This document shows, in pieces, positions 1 through 10,360 of a stretch of 64,000 bases of DNA. The first letter of the stretch is position 1; each line of letters opens with the position of its first letter. Under the pieces are notes generated by a model, which searched no databases, was not told the origin of the DNA, and saw only the letters and a program-made list of their open reading frames with translations. Source of the stretch: an uncultured Rhizobiaceae group bacterium (GTDB taxonomy: Bacteria; Pseudomonadota; Alphaproteobacteria; Rhizobiales; Rhizobiaceae); the NCBI GenBank assembly GCA_937930635.1, contig CALHCF010000017.1, forward strand, positions 82,724-146,723, given 5' to 3'. A program made the translations under genes and the position numbers.

Positions 1-60
1 CCAATATACTCCCCTGTATGGGCCAAGATTCCAGACCTGGTGGTCAAGCGAGGCAGAGAA

Positions 61-744
61 ATGAGCGAAGAGCCAAAAAACGATGTCGTCCAAGTAGACG
101 TTGTCTCCGATGTCATGTGCCCATGGTGCTACATCGGCAAACGCCGTCTCGAAGAAGCGGTGGAATCCCTTGACGGAGTAGACGTTGAGATTCGCTGGCG
201 CCCCTTTCAGCTGGACGCCACCCTTCCGCCTGAAGGGCGTGATCGACGCGAATATCTTGAAACCAAGTTCGGCGGGCCGGAACGGGCTAAAGAAATCTAT
301 GCGCGTATCGAGGATGCCGGTCGTGATGAAAACCTCGACTTCGACTTCCAGGCCATCAAGGTTTCACCCAATACAATCGACGCGCACCGGGTTATCCGCT
401 GGGCTGCCAATGAAAAAGGTGAGGTTCAGGACAAGCTGGTTGAACAGCTTTTCAAGCTCTATTTCATGGAAGGCAGCAATGTTGGCGACCACAGCGTTCT
501 GATACAGGCTGCAAAGGACGCAGGCATGGATGAGGCAATCGTTGGAGCCCTGCTTGCCACTGATCAGGATAAAGATGCCGTAACGCAGGAAATTGCGGTG
601 GCTCAGCAGATGGGCGTGACAGGGGTTCCCTGCTTTATCATCGACAACAAATACGCTGTTATGGGGGCTCAGGAAGCCGGGCACATTGCCGAAGCCATCA
701 AACAGGCGTCGGAAATGAAAGAGGTCGAAGCGCCGCGAACTTAG
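61..744 (+). CDS. DsbA family oxidoreductase (FrnE-like)
   Basis: A 227-residue thioredoxin-fold protein of the DsbA/FrnE group, which catalyses thiol-disulfide or related isomerase chemistry. The redox motif CPWC lies at residues 20 to 23, straight after the first beta strand (VDVVSDVM), and the cis-proline loop GVTGVPCF is near residue 188. No signal peptide is visible, so it is probably cytoplasmic like FrnE rather than periplasmic like classical DsbA. The ORF track opens at an upstream GTG (40), but the ATG at 61, preceded by a purine-rich GGCAGAGAA, fits the family N-terminus better. It converges on kdsA with about 90 bases between. Substrate unknown. Confidence 0.88.
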   Translation: MSEEPKNDVVQVDVVSDVMCPWCYIGKRRLEEAVESLDGVDVEIRWRPFQLDATLPPEGRDRREYLETKFGGPERAKEIYARIEDAGRDENLDFDFQAIKVSPNTIDAHRVIRWAANEKGEVQDKLVEQLFKLYFMEGSNVGDHSVLIQAAKDAGMDEAIVGALLATDQDKDAVTQEIAVAQQMGVTGVPCFIIDNKYAVMGAQEAGHIAEAIKQASEMKEVEAPRT

Positions 745-835
745 GGCGTTACAGTTTTCGACGGGCTCACGCACATCCGGCATAGCCGAATGACCGTACG
801 CGGAAACCAATCAGACTGATTGTGCAACAAACAGC

Positions 836-1675
836 CTATGCCGTTTTCTTGGCAATCCGGTCGAACTCCATGAGTTGATCAATAAGCGCCGGCATAGCGT
901 GCAAATGCATCATGTTTGGACCGTCCGACGACAGGGTGTTATCGGGATCATCATGGGTTTCGACAAATACACCGGCCACCCCTACAGCAACCGCCGCGCG
1001 GGCCAGAACCTGCACAAATTCACGCTGGCCACCAGATGAAGCACCAAGACCACCCGGCTGCTGAACCGAATGGGTAGCGTCAAAAATTACCGGCGCACCC
1101 ATGGCAGCCATTGTCGGCAAACCACGAAAATCATTGACCAGAGTGTTGTAGCCAAAACTCGTTCCCCGCTCCGTCAGCAGAACATTGGGATTACCCGTAT
1201 CAGTGACTTTCTTCAAAACATTTTCCATGTCCCAGGGGGCAAGGAACTGCCCTTTTTTGACATTGATCACCTTGCCCGTTTTTGCTGCTGCCACCAGCAA
1301 ATCGGTCTGACGGCAAAGAAAGGCCGGGATCTGCAGAACATCGACATGAGGAGCTACCTCAGCACATTGCTCGCTGGTGTGAACATCAGTCAGTACGGGC
1401 AGGCCAAATTCAGTGCGAATATCCGAAAAAATCTCCAACGACGCCTCGAGACCAAGCCCCCGCGACGCAGAAATACTGGTTCGATTGGCCTTGTCATAGG
1501 ATGATTTATAAACGAGCCCGATACCGGCTTTGGCACAGATTTCACGCAGCGCTCCCGCCATGGCGAAGGCATGATCCCGGCTTTCCAACTGACAGGGACC
1601 TGCAATCAGCGACAGTGGAGCGTCCTGGGCGAAGGAAACATTGCCCACCGTCACTTTTGAATTGGCTCCACTCAT
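836..1675 (-). CDS. kdsA: 3-deoxy-8-phosphooctulonate synthase (KDO-8-P synthase)
   Basis: A 279-residue protein of normal family length. It condenses phosphoenolpyruvate with arabinose 5-phosphate to give KDO-8-phosphate, a cytoplasmic step towards the inner core of lipopolysaccharide. Family signatures visible are the N-terminal SLIAGPCQLES, the VYKSSYDKANRTS substrate loop, VINVKKGQFLAPWDM, and the C-terminal FVETHDDPDNTLSDGPNM-type loop. The ATG overlaps the TGA stop of the upstream VOC gene by four bases (ATGA), so the two are translationally coupled and probably cotranscribed with the aminotransferase gene before them. Presence of kdsA implies a Gram-negative cell with KDO-containing LPS. 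Confidence 0.96.
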   Translation of the reverse strand: MSGANSKVTVGNVSFAQDAPLSLIAGPCQLESRDHAFAMAGALREICAKAGIGLVYKSSYDKANRTSISASRGLGLEASLEIFSDIRTEFGLPVLTDVHTSEQCAEVAPHVDVLQIPAFLCRQTDLLVAAAKTGKVINVKKGQFLAPWDMENVLKKVTDTGNPNVLLTERGTSFGYNTLVNDFRGLPTMAAMGAPVIFDATHSVQQPGGLGASSGGQREFVQVLARAAVAVGVAGVFVETHDDPDNTLSSDGPNMMHLHAMPALIDQLMEFDRIAKKTA

Positions 1676-2577
1676 GCTGCTTCCTCAAATAGGATCGGGC
1701 ATCCCTGGCCACCTGCCGGGGCGACCGTCAACCGCTTTCCATTGTCGTGATAGTCAACCTTGTTGGCATCGAACAATGCCCGTGTTGTTGCAAGGCTTTT
1801 CACCTCCAGCACGAAAGTCTGAAACAGCAATCCGCGTTCGGTATCGCGGACATCCAGACCGTGGAACACCTGCATTCCTTCCGGCGATAAAACTGAAACC
1901 CTGCACTGGGGCGTTTCAAACGACATGCCAAACGAGTCGGCATCCATATAGCGCTGGTTCAGATAGGTCTGGAAGAAATACTGAAAATCGGTCGGGTTGG
2001 TCTCCGACAGGATCACTTCCTTCAAACCGGTCACACCATTGGCATGGGTTTGCAGGGCTGACCGGTCAACTTTTGGAGCATCAGCAACCTGAACCGTAAA
2101 AAAACGGGCATCGGGTGCGCGCCTGTCTGCGGCAAATGCCAGATGAAAGGCAATGGTCCCATTCTGGCCTTCCGGCGTGTCGAAATTACGGGAAAAACTC
2201 ACCATATCTCCGCCACCAACGCCTTCCTGTTTAAAATAGGCATGGTCGGCTTTTGCATCCTGCGACTTCAGCACCATGTGGGAAAAGCCCTCGTCTCCAC
2301 GCCTGAACCGAAAAGCCTGATCGTCGATCATGAATGTGTGTCCGGCCTTTGCCTCAGCCTCACAGGTTTCGCGGTGGGCAACCGCCAGCGGTTCAAGAAA
2401 AGTGTCGTCCGGCAAAAAGATGCAGCAGTTTTCTGTCCCAAACGGGTGCTTGCCATCCGGTGCGACGGTAAAACCCATACGGGTATAGCGCTCCCGCGCG
2501 CTATCGATGTCGATAACCGGCAGAACGAGATGATCAACGGTGCGCGGTTCGGCACCTGCGGATAAGTGTGAGGTCAT
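1672..2577 (-). CDS. VOC (glyoxalase-like) family protein
   Basis: A 301-residue cytoplasmic protein with the vicinal oxygen chelate fold, opening with TVDHLVLPVIDIDSARERYTRMGF, the typical first beta-alpha-beta module of glyoxalase-like domains. A second module follows from about residue 160 (GLKEVILSETNPTDFQYFFQ). This arrangement resembles the Glyoxalase_3 group, whose substrates are mostly unknown. The ORF track extends 66 codons upstream, but the extension reads as non-coding and overlaps the aminotransferase gene; the ATG at 2577 gives the natural N-terminus. The gene lies 31 bases after the aminotransferase and overlaps kdsA, suggesting one operon. A precise function cannot be given. 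Confidence 0.85.
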   Translation of the reverse strand: MTSHLSAGAEPRTVDHLVLPVIDIDSARERYTRMGFTVAPDGKHPFGTENCCIFLPDDTFLEPLAVAHRETCEAEAKAGHTFMIDDQAFRFRRGDEGFSHMVLKSQDAKADHAYFKQEGVGGGDMVSFSRNFDTPEGQNGTIAFHLAFAADRRAPDARFFTVQVADAPKVDRSALQTHANGVTGLKEVILSETNPTDFQYFFQTYLNQRYMDADSFGMSFETPQCRVSVLSPEGMQVFHGLDVRDTERGLLFQTFVLEVKSLATTRALFDANKVDYHDNGKRLTVAPAGGQGCPILFEEAA

Positions 2578-2608
2578 TGGCCTGTCCTGCCCCAAGCCGG
2601 GCACGGTT

Positions 2609-3711
2609 TCAAGACACCGCGGCAGCTTCCAGCGCCTGAGGCAGCTTTTCTTCCAGCAGATCGAGATCAACAGGGGTTCCTGCTGAAATGCGAATACAGC
2701 GGTTTTGGGGTGCAACGAATGGCATACGTGCAAAAATATTCTGCTCAACCAGCGCGGCAACAACCCGCTTGGCAAAATCCCCGTCGCGCATACAGTCTAT
2801 GGTGACGAAATTGGTGGCGGTTGGCAGCGGCTTGAGCCCGTTGGCCGATGCAATCGTCGCAATGCGTTCGTTAGCCTCGCGAACTCTTTTGAGCACCGCG
2901 CCCAACCAATCCTGATCAGCCAATGCCGCCAATGCCCCTGCCTGGGCAATGCGATTAACCCCGAAATGATTACGAACCTTGTTGAATGCATCTGCAAGAT
3001 CTTCATGCGCGATGGCATAGGCAATCCTGGCTCCTGCCATTCCATAGGCCTTGGAAAAGGTTCGCATACGGATCACGCGCCTTTCATCAACATTAAGCGG
3101 GGGCAGCACCCCGTCAGGCGCAAATTCACCATAGGCCTCATCGAGGCAAAGAAGGCAGTCTTCCTGCAGAGCATCAATCATCGCCCCACCGTATCAGCCT
3201 CATGCCAACTGCCCATCGGGTTGTCGGGGTTAGCCAGATAGACCAGCCGCGACTGGTGTTGGGTAGCAGATGCAACCAGCGCATCGGGGTCTTCGCGGTC
3301 GTCTTTGTAAGGCACCGTGACGAGTTCACCTCCAAAGCCTGCCACGTGGAAATTGAAAGTTGGATAAGCACCAAGTGAGGTCACAATTGGCGCACCGGGT
3401 TCACAGACCATTCTCACCAGAAGGCCCAAAAGCCCATCAATCCCTTCTCCGATGACAATATTGCTGGTTTTGACACCGTAATGCTCCGCCAAAGCCAGTT
3501 TCAGGTCATAATTTTCGAGATCAGCGTATTGCCATACCTGCGCGGCGGCGGCCTCCATCGCTACAATGGCTCTTGGTGACGGTCCAAAGACGTTTTCATT
3601 AGCTCCCAAACGCGCCCGAAAATTGCGCCCCCGCGCACGTTCCTGGGTTTCAGGACCAACAAAAGGAACTGTCGAGGGAAGGCTTTCGACAAGAGTTGTG
3701 TAGCGGGGCAT
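2609..3711 (-). pseudogene. PLP-dependent aminotransferase (HisC-like), split by a frameshift
   Basis: Two ORFs join end to end into one fold-type I aminotransferase of about 366 residues related to histidinol-phosphate aminotransferase. The N-terminal part (3178..3711, 177 aa) holds RLGANENVFGPSP, the GEGIDGLLGLL cofactor region and LANPDNPMGS. The C-terminal part (2609..3181, 190 aa) resumes exactly where the family continues, with CLLCLDEAYGEF, then the PLP lysine in MRTFSKAYGMAGARIAY and the final IRISAGTP. The first frame stops at TGA inside CGATGATT just after GGGGC, and the second starts at the overlapping ATG. One extra base there would restore a full protein. It is either a real one-base loss, a sequencing error in the G run, or a gene split into two coupled peptides. 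Downstream VOC and kdsA genes follow closely. Confidence 0.8.
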
Positions 3712-3872
3712 CAGGTTTTTCTCAGTTTGTTCGGTTCGCAGGTATTTATCACGGCATGTTCGTCTTCAATGCAAGCCACTCCAAAGCAAGCCATGGCCCC
3801 TGCTCAAATACAGTTGCCTGGCGAAGGGCTGGCGCATAAGGTTGCAGCACGGGGCGGTAACGGAGGAATGCA

Positions 3873-4121
3873 ATGATGTTTGATTGCAGGACGGTCGTCG
3901 TTTCAATCATCGCCGGAGGTTTTCTCCTGTCGGTCCAACCGCAAGAGGCGGCAGCAGCAGGCGTTGGTTGCTGCATGAAGCGAGCCGAGGCAAAGGACGA
4001 AGCTCCCTGGGTCCAAATTCCCGAGCAGTTTAGCGAGTGCGAGAAGAAAAACCGCGAAGAGGATGATGACGACAATATTCTAGAGCCGCTGGGCCTCTAC
4101 CGTTGGAACATTGAATGCTGA
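3873..4121 (+). CDS. Small secreted cysteine-containing protein, unknown function
   Basis: An 82-residue ORF with a good ribosome binding site (GGAGG six bases before the first ATG). It starts with a probable signal peptide: a hydrophobic run VVVSIIAGGFLLSV followed by an alanine stretch QEAAAAG suited to signal peptidase I. The predicted mature part is about 50 residues, with a Cys-Cys pair just after the cleavage region, a third cysteine in the middle and a fourth as the last residue, plus an acidic run (EEDDDD). I do not recognise the family. It sits alone between the divergent aminotransferase gene and the convergent cNMP-binding gene. Signal peptide and RBS make it a likely real gene; two disulfides in the periplasm are a guess. 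Confidence 0.6.
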   Translation: MMFDCRTVVVSIIAGGFLLSVQPQEAAAAGVGCCMKRAEAKDEAPWVQIPEQFSECEKKNREEDDDDNILEPLGLYRWNIEC

Positions 4122-4143
4122 CCGGATCGACAGGCTTTTGTCG

Positions 4144-5601
4144 TCAGCCCGGTTGCCCCAGAGCAATGTAGAGTTTGCGCAAGGTGGCTTCTTTGTTCAG
4201 CCGGCGGGTCTCATCCTTTTCAGCCGCCGTAATGATCCTGACAAATTCGCCTGAATCAAAACCATTGCTTCCAAACAACGTCGTGAAAAACTCGCGGCCA
4301 CGCGACTTTTCCGTAATCAGCCGCTCAAACTGAGCCGCCTCCTCGGGCTCTCCCTGAAGAACATAAACGACAGCCGCAAAATAATAGGTCGTGATTTGAC
4401 CTTCCAGGTCCATCTCCCGTTCGCTTTCCTCCAGCACGGTGTTGAGAAAAGGCAAAAGTGCGTCACGCCTCAACCCTGAGATTGTCTGCGCGTGGACGAA
4501 GTTCATGAAACGCTCGCGAAGCTTGGGTGTCTTGATGCCCAAAGCCCTCAGATAAGAGGCTTGGGTTTTTTGCGAATATCCATTGGATGCAAAATCGCCA
4601 AGGAACTGCGCAAGAACGAACTCATCGCGCAAAAGGTCAATTTCCTTGCGAACTGACTGGGCGCGTTCGAGTTCACGATCCAGTTCATCAGACGATTCTT
4701 TGGCCTTTGCATTGGCGTCACCGGCTTCCGTGGCACTTTTTCCCGCCCCGGCAGCAGATCTTTGAGCCTCTTTTGCCGCGTCAGAAGCACGGCCTTCTGC
4801 TTCATTGACCAATTTAACCGACGCATCAATTTGGCGAAGAGATCGCTCGAAATTAACGAACCCTACCGCCGAAATCAGAGCAACAACAGCCGTGGCCGTG
4901 CTCAGCAGCCAGGTTGTGCGGGTACGACCGCGGTCAGCATTGGCCAACAGTTCAGAACGGGTGCGTTCTGCGGCATCAATCGCTTCCCCCGCCCGTGCAT
5001 TGGTGCGCTCAAACATCGACTGGGCGGCGGCCAGTTTGGCGTCTGTAGTCTGTGTAACGATATCCAGACGGCTGCCCAACTGCACCATTGAGCCATCGGT
5101 TCCCAAAGACCGTTGCGACAAAAGGAGATCGTCCATCCGGTGAAGACGTTCGCTCAGCTTTGTCAGTAGAAAAATCGAAATCTCGTGATGTTTCTCCATG
5201 ATCTTGAGAAAATCATCACCGCGAATCTCTAGAAGATTGCTGGTTTCCGCCGCAACCAGTGTCGCCGTGCGCAAATCCTGACCAAACAGGGCCATCTCTC
5301 CAAATATCTCTCCACTCGACAGTTTGTAGAGTTCGATATCCTGGCCTTCTTCACCCTCAAGCATGACCGACACCACACCATCCCCAATGATGAACAGGGA
5401 ATCCCCCGTGGAATCGTGATGAATAATGGCTTCACCAGCCATGGCTGTGCGTTTTGTCGAAACCTGATCTGAGAGAAGAACTTCGCGTTCATGTTTGCTA
5501 AGTGGCGCAAACATGGGATGAAATTCTATTGTGGCTTTCCACTCAAACGGTGCTTTCCTGGTCATGGTGAAATCACTTTCTTCCAAACAGCCCGCGATCA
5601 T
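4144..5601 (-). CDS. Cyclic nucleotide-binding domain membrane protein
   Basis: About 485 residues in four parts. An N-terminal Crp-like cyclic nucleotide-binding domain (roughly residues 25 to 150) has the phosphate-binding cassette SGEIFGEMALFGQDLRTAT. A linker leads to one transmembrane helix around residue 240 (TWLLSTATAVVALISAVGF). A long alanine-, lysine- and glutamate-rich coiled coil follows (EAEGRASDAAKEAQRSAAG), then a C-terminal helical domain of about 150 residues with no family I recognise. No helix-turn-helix is visible, so it is not a Crp/Fnr regulator. The start is uncertain: the ORF opens at TTG 5658, and ATGs at 5640, 5601 and 5565 are possible; 5601 has a GAAGAG before it. 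It probably senses cAMP or cGMP, or uses the fold structurally, at the inner membrane. Confidence 0.75.
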   Translation of the reverse strand: MIAGCLEESDFTMTRKAPFEWKATIEFHPMFAPLSKHEREVLLSDQVSTKRTAMAGEAIIHHDSTGDSLFIIGDGVVSVMLEGEEGQDIELYKLSSGEIFGEMALFGQDLRTATLVAAETSNLLEIRGDDFLKIMEKHHEISIFLLTKLSERLHRMDDLLLSQRSLGTDGSMVQLGSRLDIVTQTTDAKLAAAQSMFERTNARAGEAIDAAERTRSELLANADRGRTRTTWLLSTATAVVALISAVGFVNFERSLRQIDASVKLVNEAEGRASDAAKEAQRSAAGAGKSATEAGDANAKAKESSDELDRELERAQSVRKEIDLLRDEFVLAQFLGDFASNGYSQKTQASYLRALGIKTPKLRERFMNFVHAQTISGLRRDALLPFLNTVLEESEREMDLEGQITTYYFAAVVYVLQGEPEEAAQFERLITEKSRGREFFTTLFGSNGFDSGEFVRIITAAEKDETRRLNKEATLRKLYIALGQPG

Positions 5602-5939
5602 CTTCTCTTCATCGAACCAGAAGTTGAGGCCGACAAACATCCGAGTGTTTTTATACAAGCACGCGACATTCTAACTTTAAAGAGCCGCAATTTACTGGCC
5701 GCCTGACGGGTTGAGACTACCGGAAGGACAGAAAGCCTATAAAAGCTTGTTCATCAAACTATTCGGCGGCCCCGCTTTATCTTGAACGGTTTCATTCAAG
5801 TCTCACTCATCGCCCGTTACGACCCGCAGCCTCACGCCCCGCTACAGGCGGTTCAACGGATAAACAACGGCCCTCGTTTGAAACCAAGACAGCAAAGCTG
5901 AACATTGTACCACCACCCTAAGAGGCTTATGACGTTGCA

Positions 5940-7196
5940 ATGAAACCTGAACCACCAAGCCTTGATCTTATCCAGCCTCCGGTTTTTGGATCAACGGTGG
6001 TTGCAGCGGTTCCGCAAGGAACGGGCTGGCGCACGCCCGCTGTTTTATTGATGCTGATGGCCGCTGCCATGCAACTGACTTTTGCCGCGTGGTCCGCACT
6101 TCAGTACAATTTTGCCCACGAAATGCTGTCTTTCACGGGCCGCGAAATTGGCATTCAGCAGTCAATTCGCGAAATTCCGGGCTTTTTGTCTTTTGCTGCG
6201 GTTTTCTTCCTGTTTGCCTTTCGCGAACAGACATTCGCCATGATCTCCCTCGTGCTGCTGGGCCTTGGTGTTGCAGCAACCGGATATTTCCCAACGGCAA
6301 TGGGCTTTTACATCACGACTTTTATAGGGTCGGTTGGCTATCACTATTACGAAACGATGCACCAGTCGCTGACCCTGCAGTGGCTTCCCAAAAAAACGGC
6401 CGCCAGTACGATGGGAAAGATACTGGCTGTCGCAGGTGTCGCCCAGCTTGTTGCCTACGGGCTTATTTTTGTTGCCGGGCAGCTGTTTGATCTTTCCTAC
6501 ACTATCATGTTCGTGATTGCAGGCGGCACAACGCTGGCGATGGTTGCCTTCATGATGTCAACCTTCCCCACCTTTCCTGAGTCCTCCCCGCAGCGCAAAG
6601 CCCTGATCGTACGAAAGCGTTACTGGCTGTACTACGCGCTGACTTTCATGGCAGGCGCGCGCCGACAGATTTTCCTGGTTTTTGCAAGCTGGATGATGAT
6701 TGAACGGTTCGGCTACGCCTTTCACGACATCGCCGCACTGTTTTTTGTCAATGCAGCGATTTTGATGGTCACTGCCCCGTTTATCGGCAAACTGGTGGAA
6801 CACCTGGGCGACCGCCGTGCGCTGCTGATTGAATATGCCGGACTGGCAATTGTGTTCACCACTTATGCCTTTGTTTCCAGCGCCTGGCTGGCGATTGCCC
6901 TTTATATTCTCGACCATGCGCTGTTTGCCATGGCGATTGCCAAGAAGACCTATTTTCAGAAGATTGCAGACCCCGGTGATATCGCCGGAACAACGGGGGT
7001 TGCTTTTACCATCAATCACATCGCTGCCGTCTTCATCCCTGTGGCTTTCGGGCTTTTATGGCTGGTCAGCCCGGCAGCCGTATTCTTATCAGGTACAGCC
7101 ATGGCGTTGTTTTCTTTGGCATTTGCCTGGCTTGTCCCCAACGCCCCTGAACCGGGTATAGAGACCATCTGGAAAGAGAGAACCGCGAAAACGTGA
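5940..7196 (+). CDS. Major facilitator superfamily transporter
   Basis: A 418-residue polytopic inner-membrane protein with about twelve hydrophobic segments starting near residue 33 (LLMLMAAAMQLTFAAW). The central cytoplasmic loop (TFPESSPQRKALIVRKRY) separates two six-helix halves, and the second half has the GKLVEHLGDRRALL loop, which resembles the MFS A-motif between helices 8 and 9. No strong substrate signature is visible. The gene stands alone: 280 bases upstream are non-coding and the next gene, a DUF922 protein, starts 78 bases downstream on the same strand. The substrate cannot be named from sequence alone. Confidence 0.85.
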   Translation: MKPEPPSLDLIQPPVFGSTVVAAVPQGTGWRTPAVLLMLMAAAMQLTFAAWSALQYNFAHEMLSFTGREIGIQQSIREIPGFLSFAAVFFLFAFREQTFAMISLVLLGLGVAATGYFPTAMGFYITTFIGSVGYHYYETMHQSLTLQWLPKKTAASTMGKILAVAGVAQLVAYGLIFVAGQLFDLSYTIMFVIAGGTTLAMVAFMMSTFPTFPESSPQRKALIVRKRYWLYYALTFMAGARRQIFLVFASWMMIERFGYAFHDIAALFFVNAAILMVTAPFIGKLVEHLGDRRALLIEYAGLAIVFTTYAFVSSAWLAIALYILDHALFAMAIAKKTYFQKIADPGDIAGTTGVAFTINHIAAVFIPVAFGLLWLVSPAAVFLSGTAMALFSLAFAWLVPNAPEPGIETIWKERTAKT

Positions 7197-7274
7197 TTAC
7201 CTTTCTTTGCAAAACAGGTGGCGATCCCGTCACATTGTGCTTAAGCTAAAGAGAGAAAATAAGGTGCGCGCCCT

Positions 7275-7874
7275 ATGACCAGACAATTCAACATCGCGAG
7301 AACGGCAGCCGTGCTGTTAACGCTCGGTGTTGTGTCTGCGTGTCAAAGCACTTCAGCCAGCAAGGTTTCGGTTGGCTATTATCAGATTTCCGGGCAAACA
7401 ACGGCAGCCTTGGACCGTGAGATAAGACAAAAAGGCCCCAGAATTGACGGAGGCCGCCATGCGGTTGCCGTTGCACGCATCAAAATGGTGCCCAACGTCA
7501 CCTTTACCAACACCACAGCCGGATGCCGCATCACCAAGGCCAAGGTCGCGGTTCAGGCGGCCGTAACCCTCCCTCAGTGGAAGGGCCGCAAAACGGCTTC
7601 AAGAGAGCTTGGGCAGGCCTGGGACAACATTGAACGCTATACCCGGCTCCATGAAGCCGTTCACGTGGCCATTGCATTCCGGTTCGCCAAACAGATCGAA
7701 GATGACCTTGTAGCACTGCCAGCTCAGGCCAAATGTGCGCAAACAAGAGTGATTGCCCGCAGGATTATCGACGATCACCTCGACAAACACGACAAGATGC
7801 AAAAGAAGTTTGATGCCGATGAGCAAAAACGCTTTGCCCGTGTTGCCAAAGAGCAAGAGAAAAAGCGTTCCTGA
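7275..7874 (+). CDS. DUF922 Zn-dependent protease-like lipoprotein
   Basis: A 199-residue predicted lipoprotein. The signal sequence ends in a lipobox-like LGVVSAC near residue 23. The body matches the DUF922 family, described as predicted secreted zinc-dependent proteases. The zinc motif HEAVH (HExxH) lies near residue 126 in RYTRLHEAVHVAIAF. Two cysteines, in TTAGCRITKAKV and AQAKCAQTR, could form a disulfide, as the same pair recurs in the next gene. The C-terminus is a charged helix rich in lysine and glutamate. A paralogue follows 205 bases downstream on the same strand. Periplasmic or outer-membrane location is inferred; peptidase activity has not been shown by anything here. Confidence 0.82.
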   Translation: MTRQFNIARTAAVLLTLGVVSACQSTSASKVSVGYYQISGQTTAALDREIRQKGPRIDGGRHAVAVARIKMVPNVTFTNTTAGCRITKAKVAVQAAVTLPQWKGRKTASRELGQAWDNIERYTRLHEAVHVAIAFRFAKQIEDDLVALPAQAKCAQTRVIARRIIDDHLDKHDKMQKKFDADEQKRFARVAKEQEKKRS

Positions 7875-8079
7875 CGCAATGACAAGCCGTGGTGATTGGT
7901 CCTGCTGACCGGTCCTCCCCAATAATTGGCCCTCTCAATGATTGGTCCTGCCTGGCGTATAACGCCGCTCGGGAATTTTAACTTTTTGAGATGAATAGCT
8001 TCAACGCCCCTATGCAGATGGACAGCTGTGCCCTACCCTGTAGTTTAAGGGAGAGCTTGCATTGTCTACGGGGAGATAG

Positions 8080-8673
8080 ATGTCTGGAATACGCATCTTG
8101 GGAGTCGCTCTAATAGGGCTCATATTCACGGCACCGGGGGTCGGCGCCATGGATTTGAAAATATCGGAACGCAACAAATATTACAGGATCAATGGCAAAT
8201 CAGCTCAGGATTTTGCCCTTGCGATGAGCCGCAAAGGCCCCTACTCGCGTCAGCACCGGCGCCGAGCGTGGGCAACCGCGGGGCGGGAGTTGAGCTTCCA
8301 GCTTGAACGGCGCAAATCCCGTGGAAAATGCGCTGTAAAACGCGCCAAAGTATCCATGGAAATCACCTACACGCTTCCCAAACTGCGCAGCAAATCGCGC
8401 GTTCCAAAGCGCGAGCTCAAAAAATGGCGTTTAATGCTGGGTCTGCTGAAAAAACACGAACAGACCCACGGGCGGTTTTACCGTGAACTGGCAAGGAAGG
8501 CACAAAAGTCGTTGCGTCGGCTTCCAACCGCGTCATCGTGCCGGCAACTGGAACAGAGCGCCCTTCAGCTGGTCCGCCGTCTCAGTGAAGAAGACCGCGT
8601 TCGCAATGACCGCTTCGATGAACGAGACGGTCGAAACTATCGCCGGATGTCGAGGCTTTATAACGGAAGCTGA
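8080..8673 (+). CDS. DUF922 Zn-dependent protease-like secreted protein
   Basis: A 197-residue paralogue of the preceding gene, preceded by a strong GGGGAGA ribosome binding site. A signal peptide of about 23 residues (ILGVALIGLIFTAPGVGA) has no lipobox, so this copy is probably soluble in the periplasm or exported. HExxH is present as HEQTH near residue 126, the same place as in the paralogue, and the two cysteines (RGKCAVKRAKV, ASSCRQLEQ) are kept. The protein is very rich in arginine and lysine. Tandem arrangement with one lipid-anchored and one soluble form suggests related but separate roles, for instance in envelope protein processing; that is inference. Confidence 0.82.
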   Translation: MSGIRILGVALIGLIFTAPGVGAMDLKISERNKYYRINGKSAQDFALAMSRKGPYSRQHRRRAWATAGRELSFQLERRKSRGKCAVKRAKVSMEITYTLPKLRSKSRVPKRELKKWRLMLGLLKKHEQTHGRFYRELARKAQKSLRRLPTASSCRQLEQSALQLVRRLSEEDRVRNDRFDERDGRNYRRMSRLYNGS

Positions 8674-8720
8674 CCGGTCAGGGCGATGGATATACCCAAA
8701 CCCAAGGCTAAACCCAAGGC

Positions 8721-9770
<1,050 letters not shown>

Positions 9771-9903
9771 TCAGACCAGTTTGTTTCAACCGCTCTTCTT
9801 ATGTCGAAACATGAGGCGCGCAACAATGCGGGTAAAACAAAATATTCCCGCAATATTCAGGGTCAGACAGAATTTCAGGTATAGGAGCGTGGGAAGCCGC
9901 CGT

Positions 9904-10305
<402 letters not shown>

Positions 10306-10360
10306 TCACGGGGACACAAATTCATCAAAATTGCTGATCACTGAGTGATCGCAGGAAAAA

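Noticed and set aside
3749-4075. 108-codon minus-strand ORF opposite the small secreted protein
   Set aside because: The plus-strand ORF has a better ribosome binding site and a signal peptide; the antisense serine run mirrors its acidic run.
10334-10350. Palindrome GATCACTGAGTGATC between the Hpt and ferredoxin genes
   Set aside because: A single short palindrome downstream of the Hpt gene with no second copy; could be chance.
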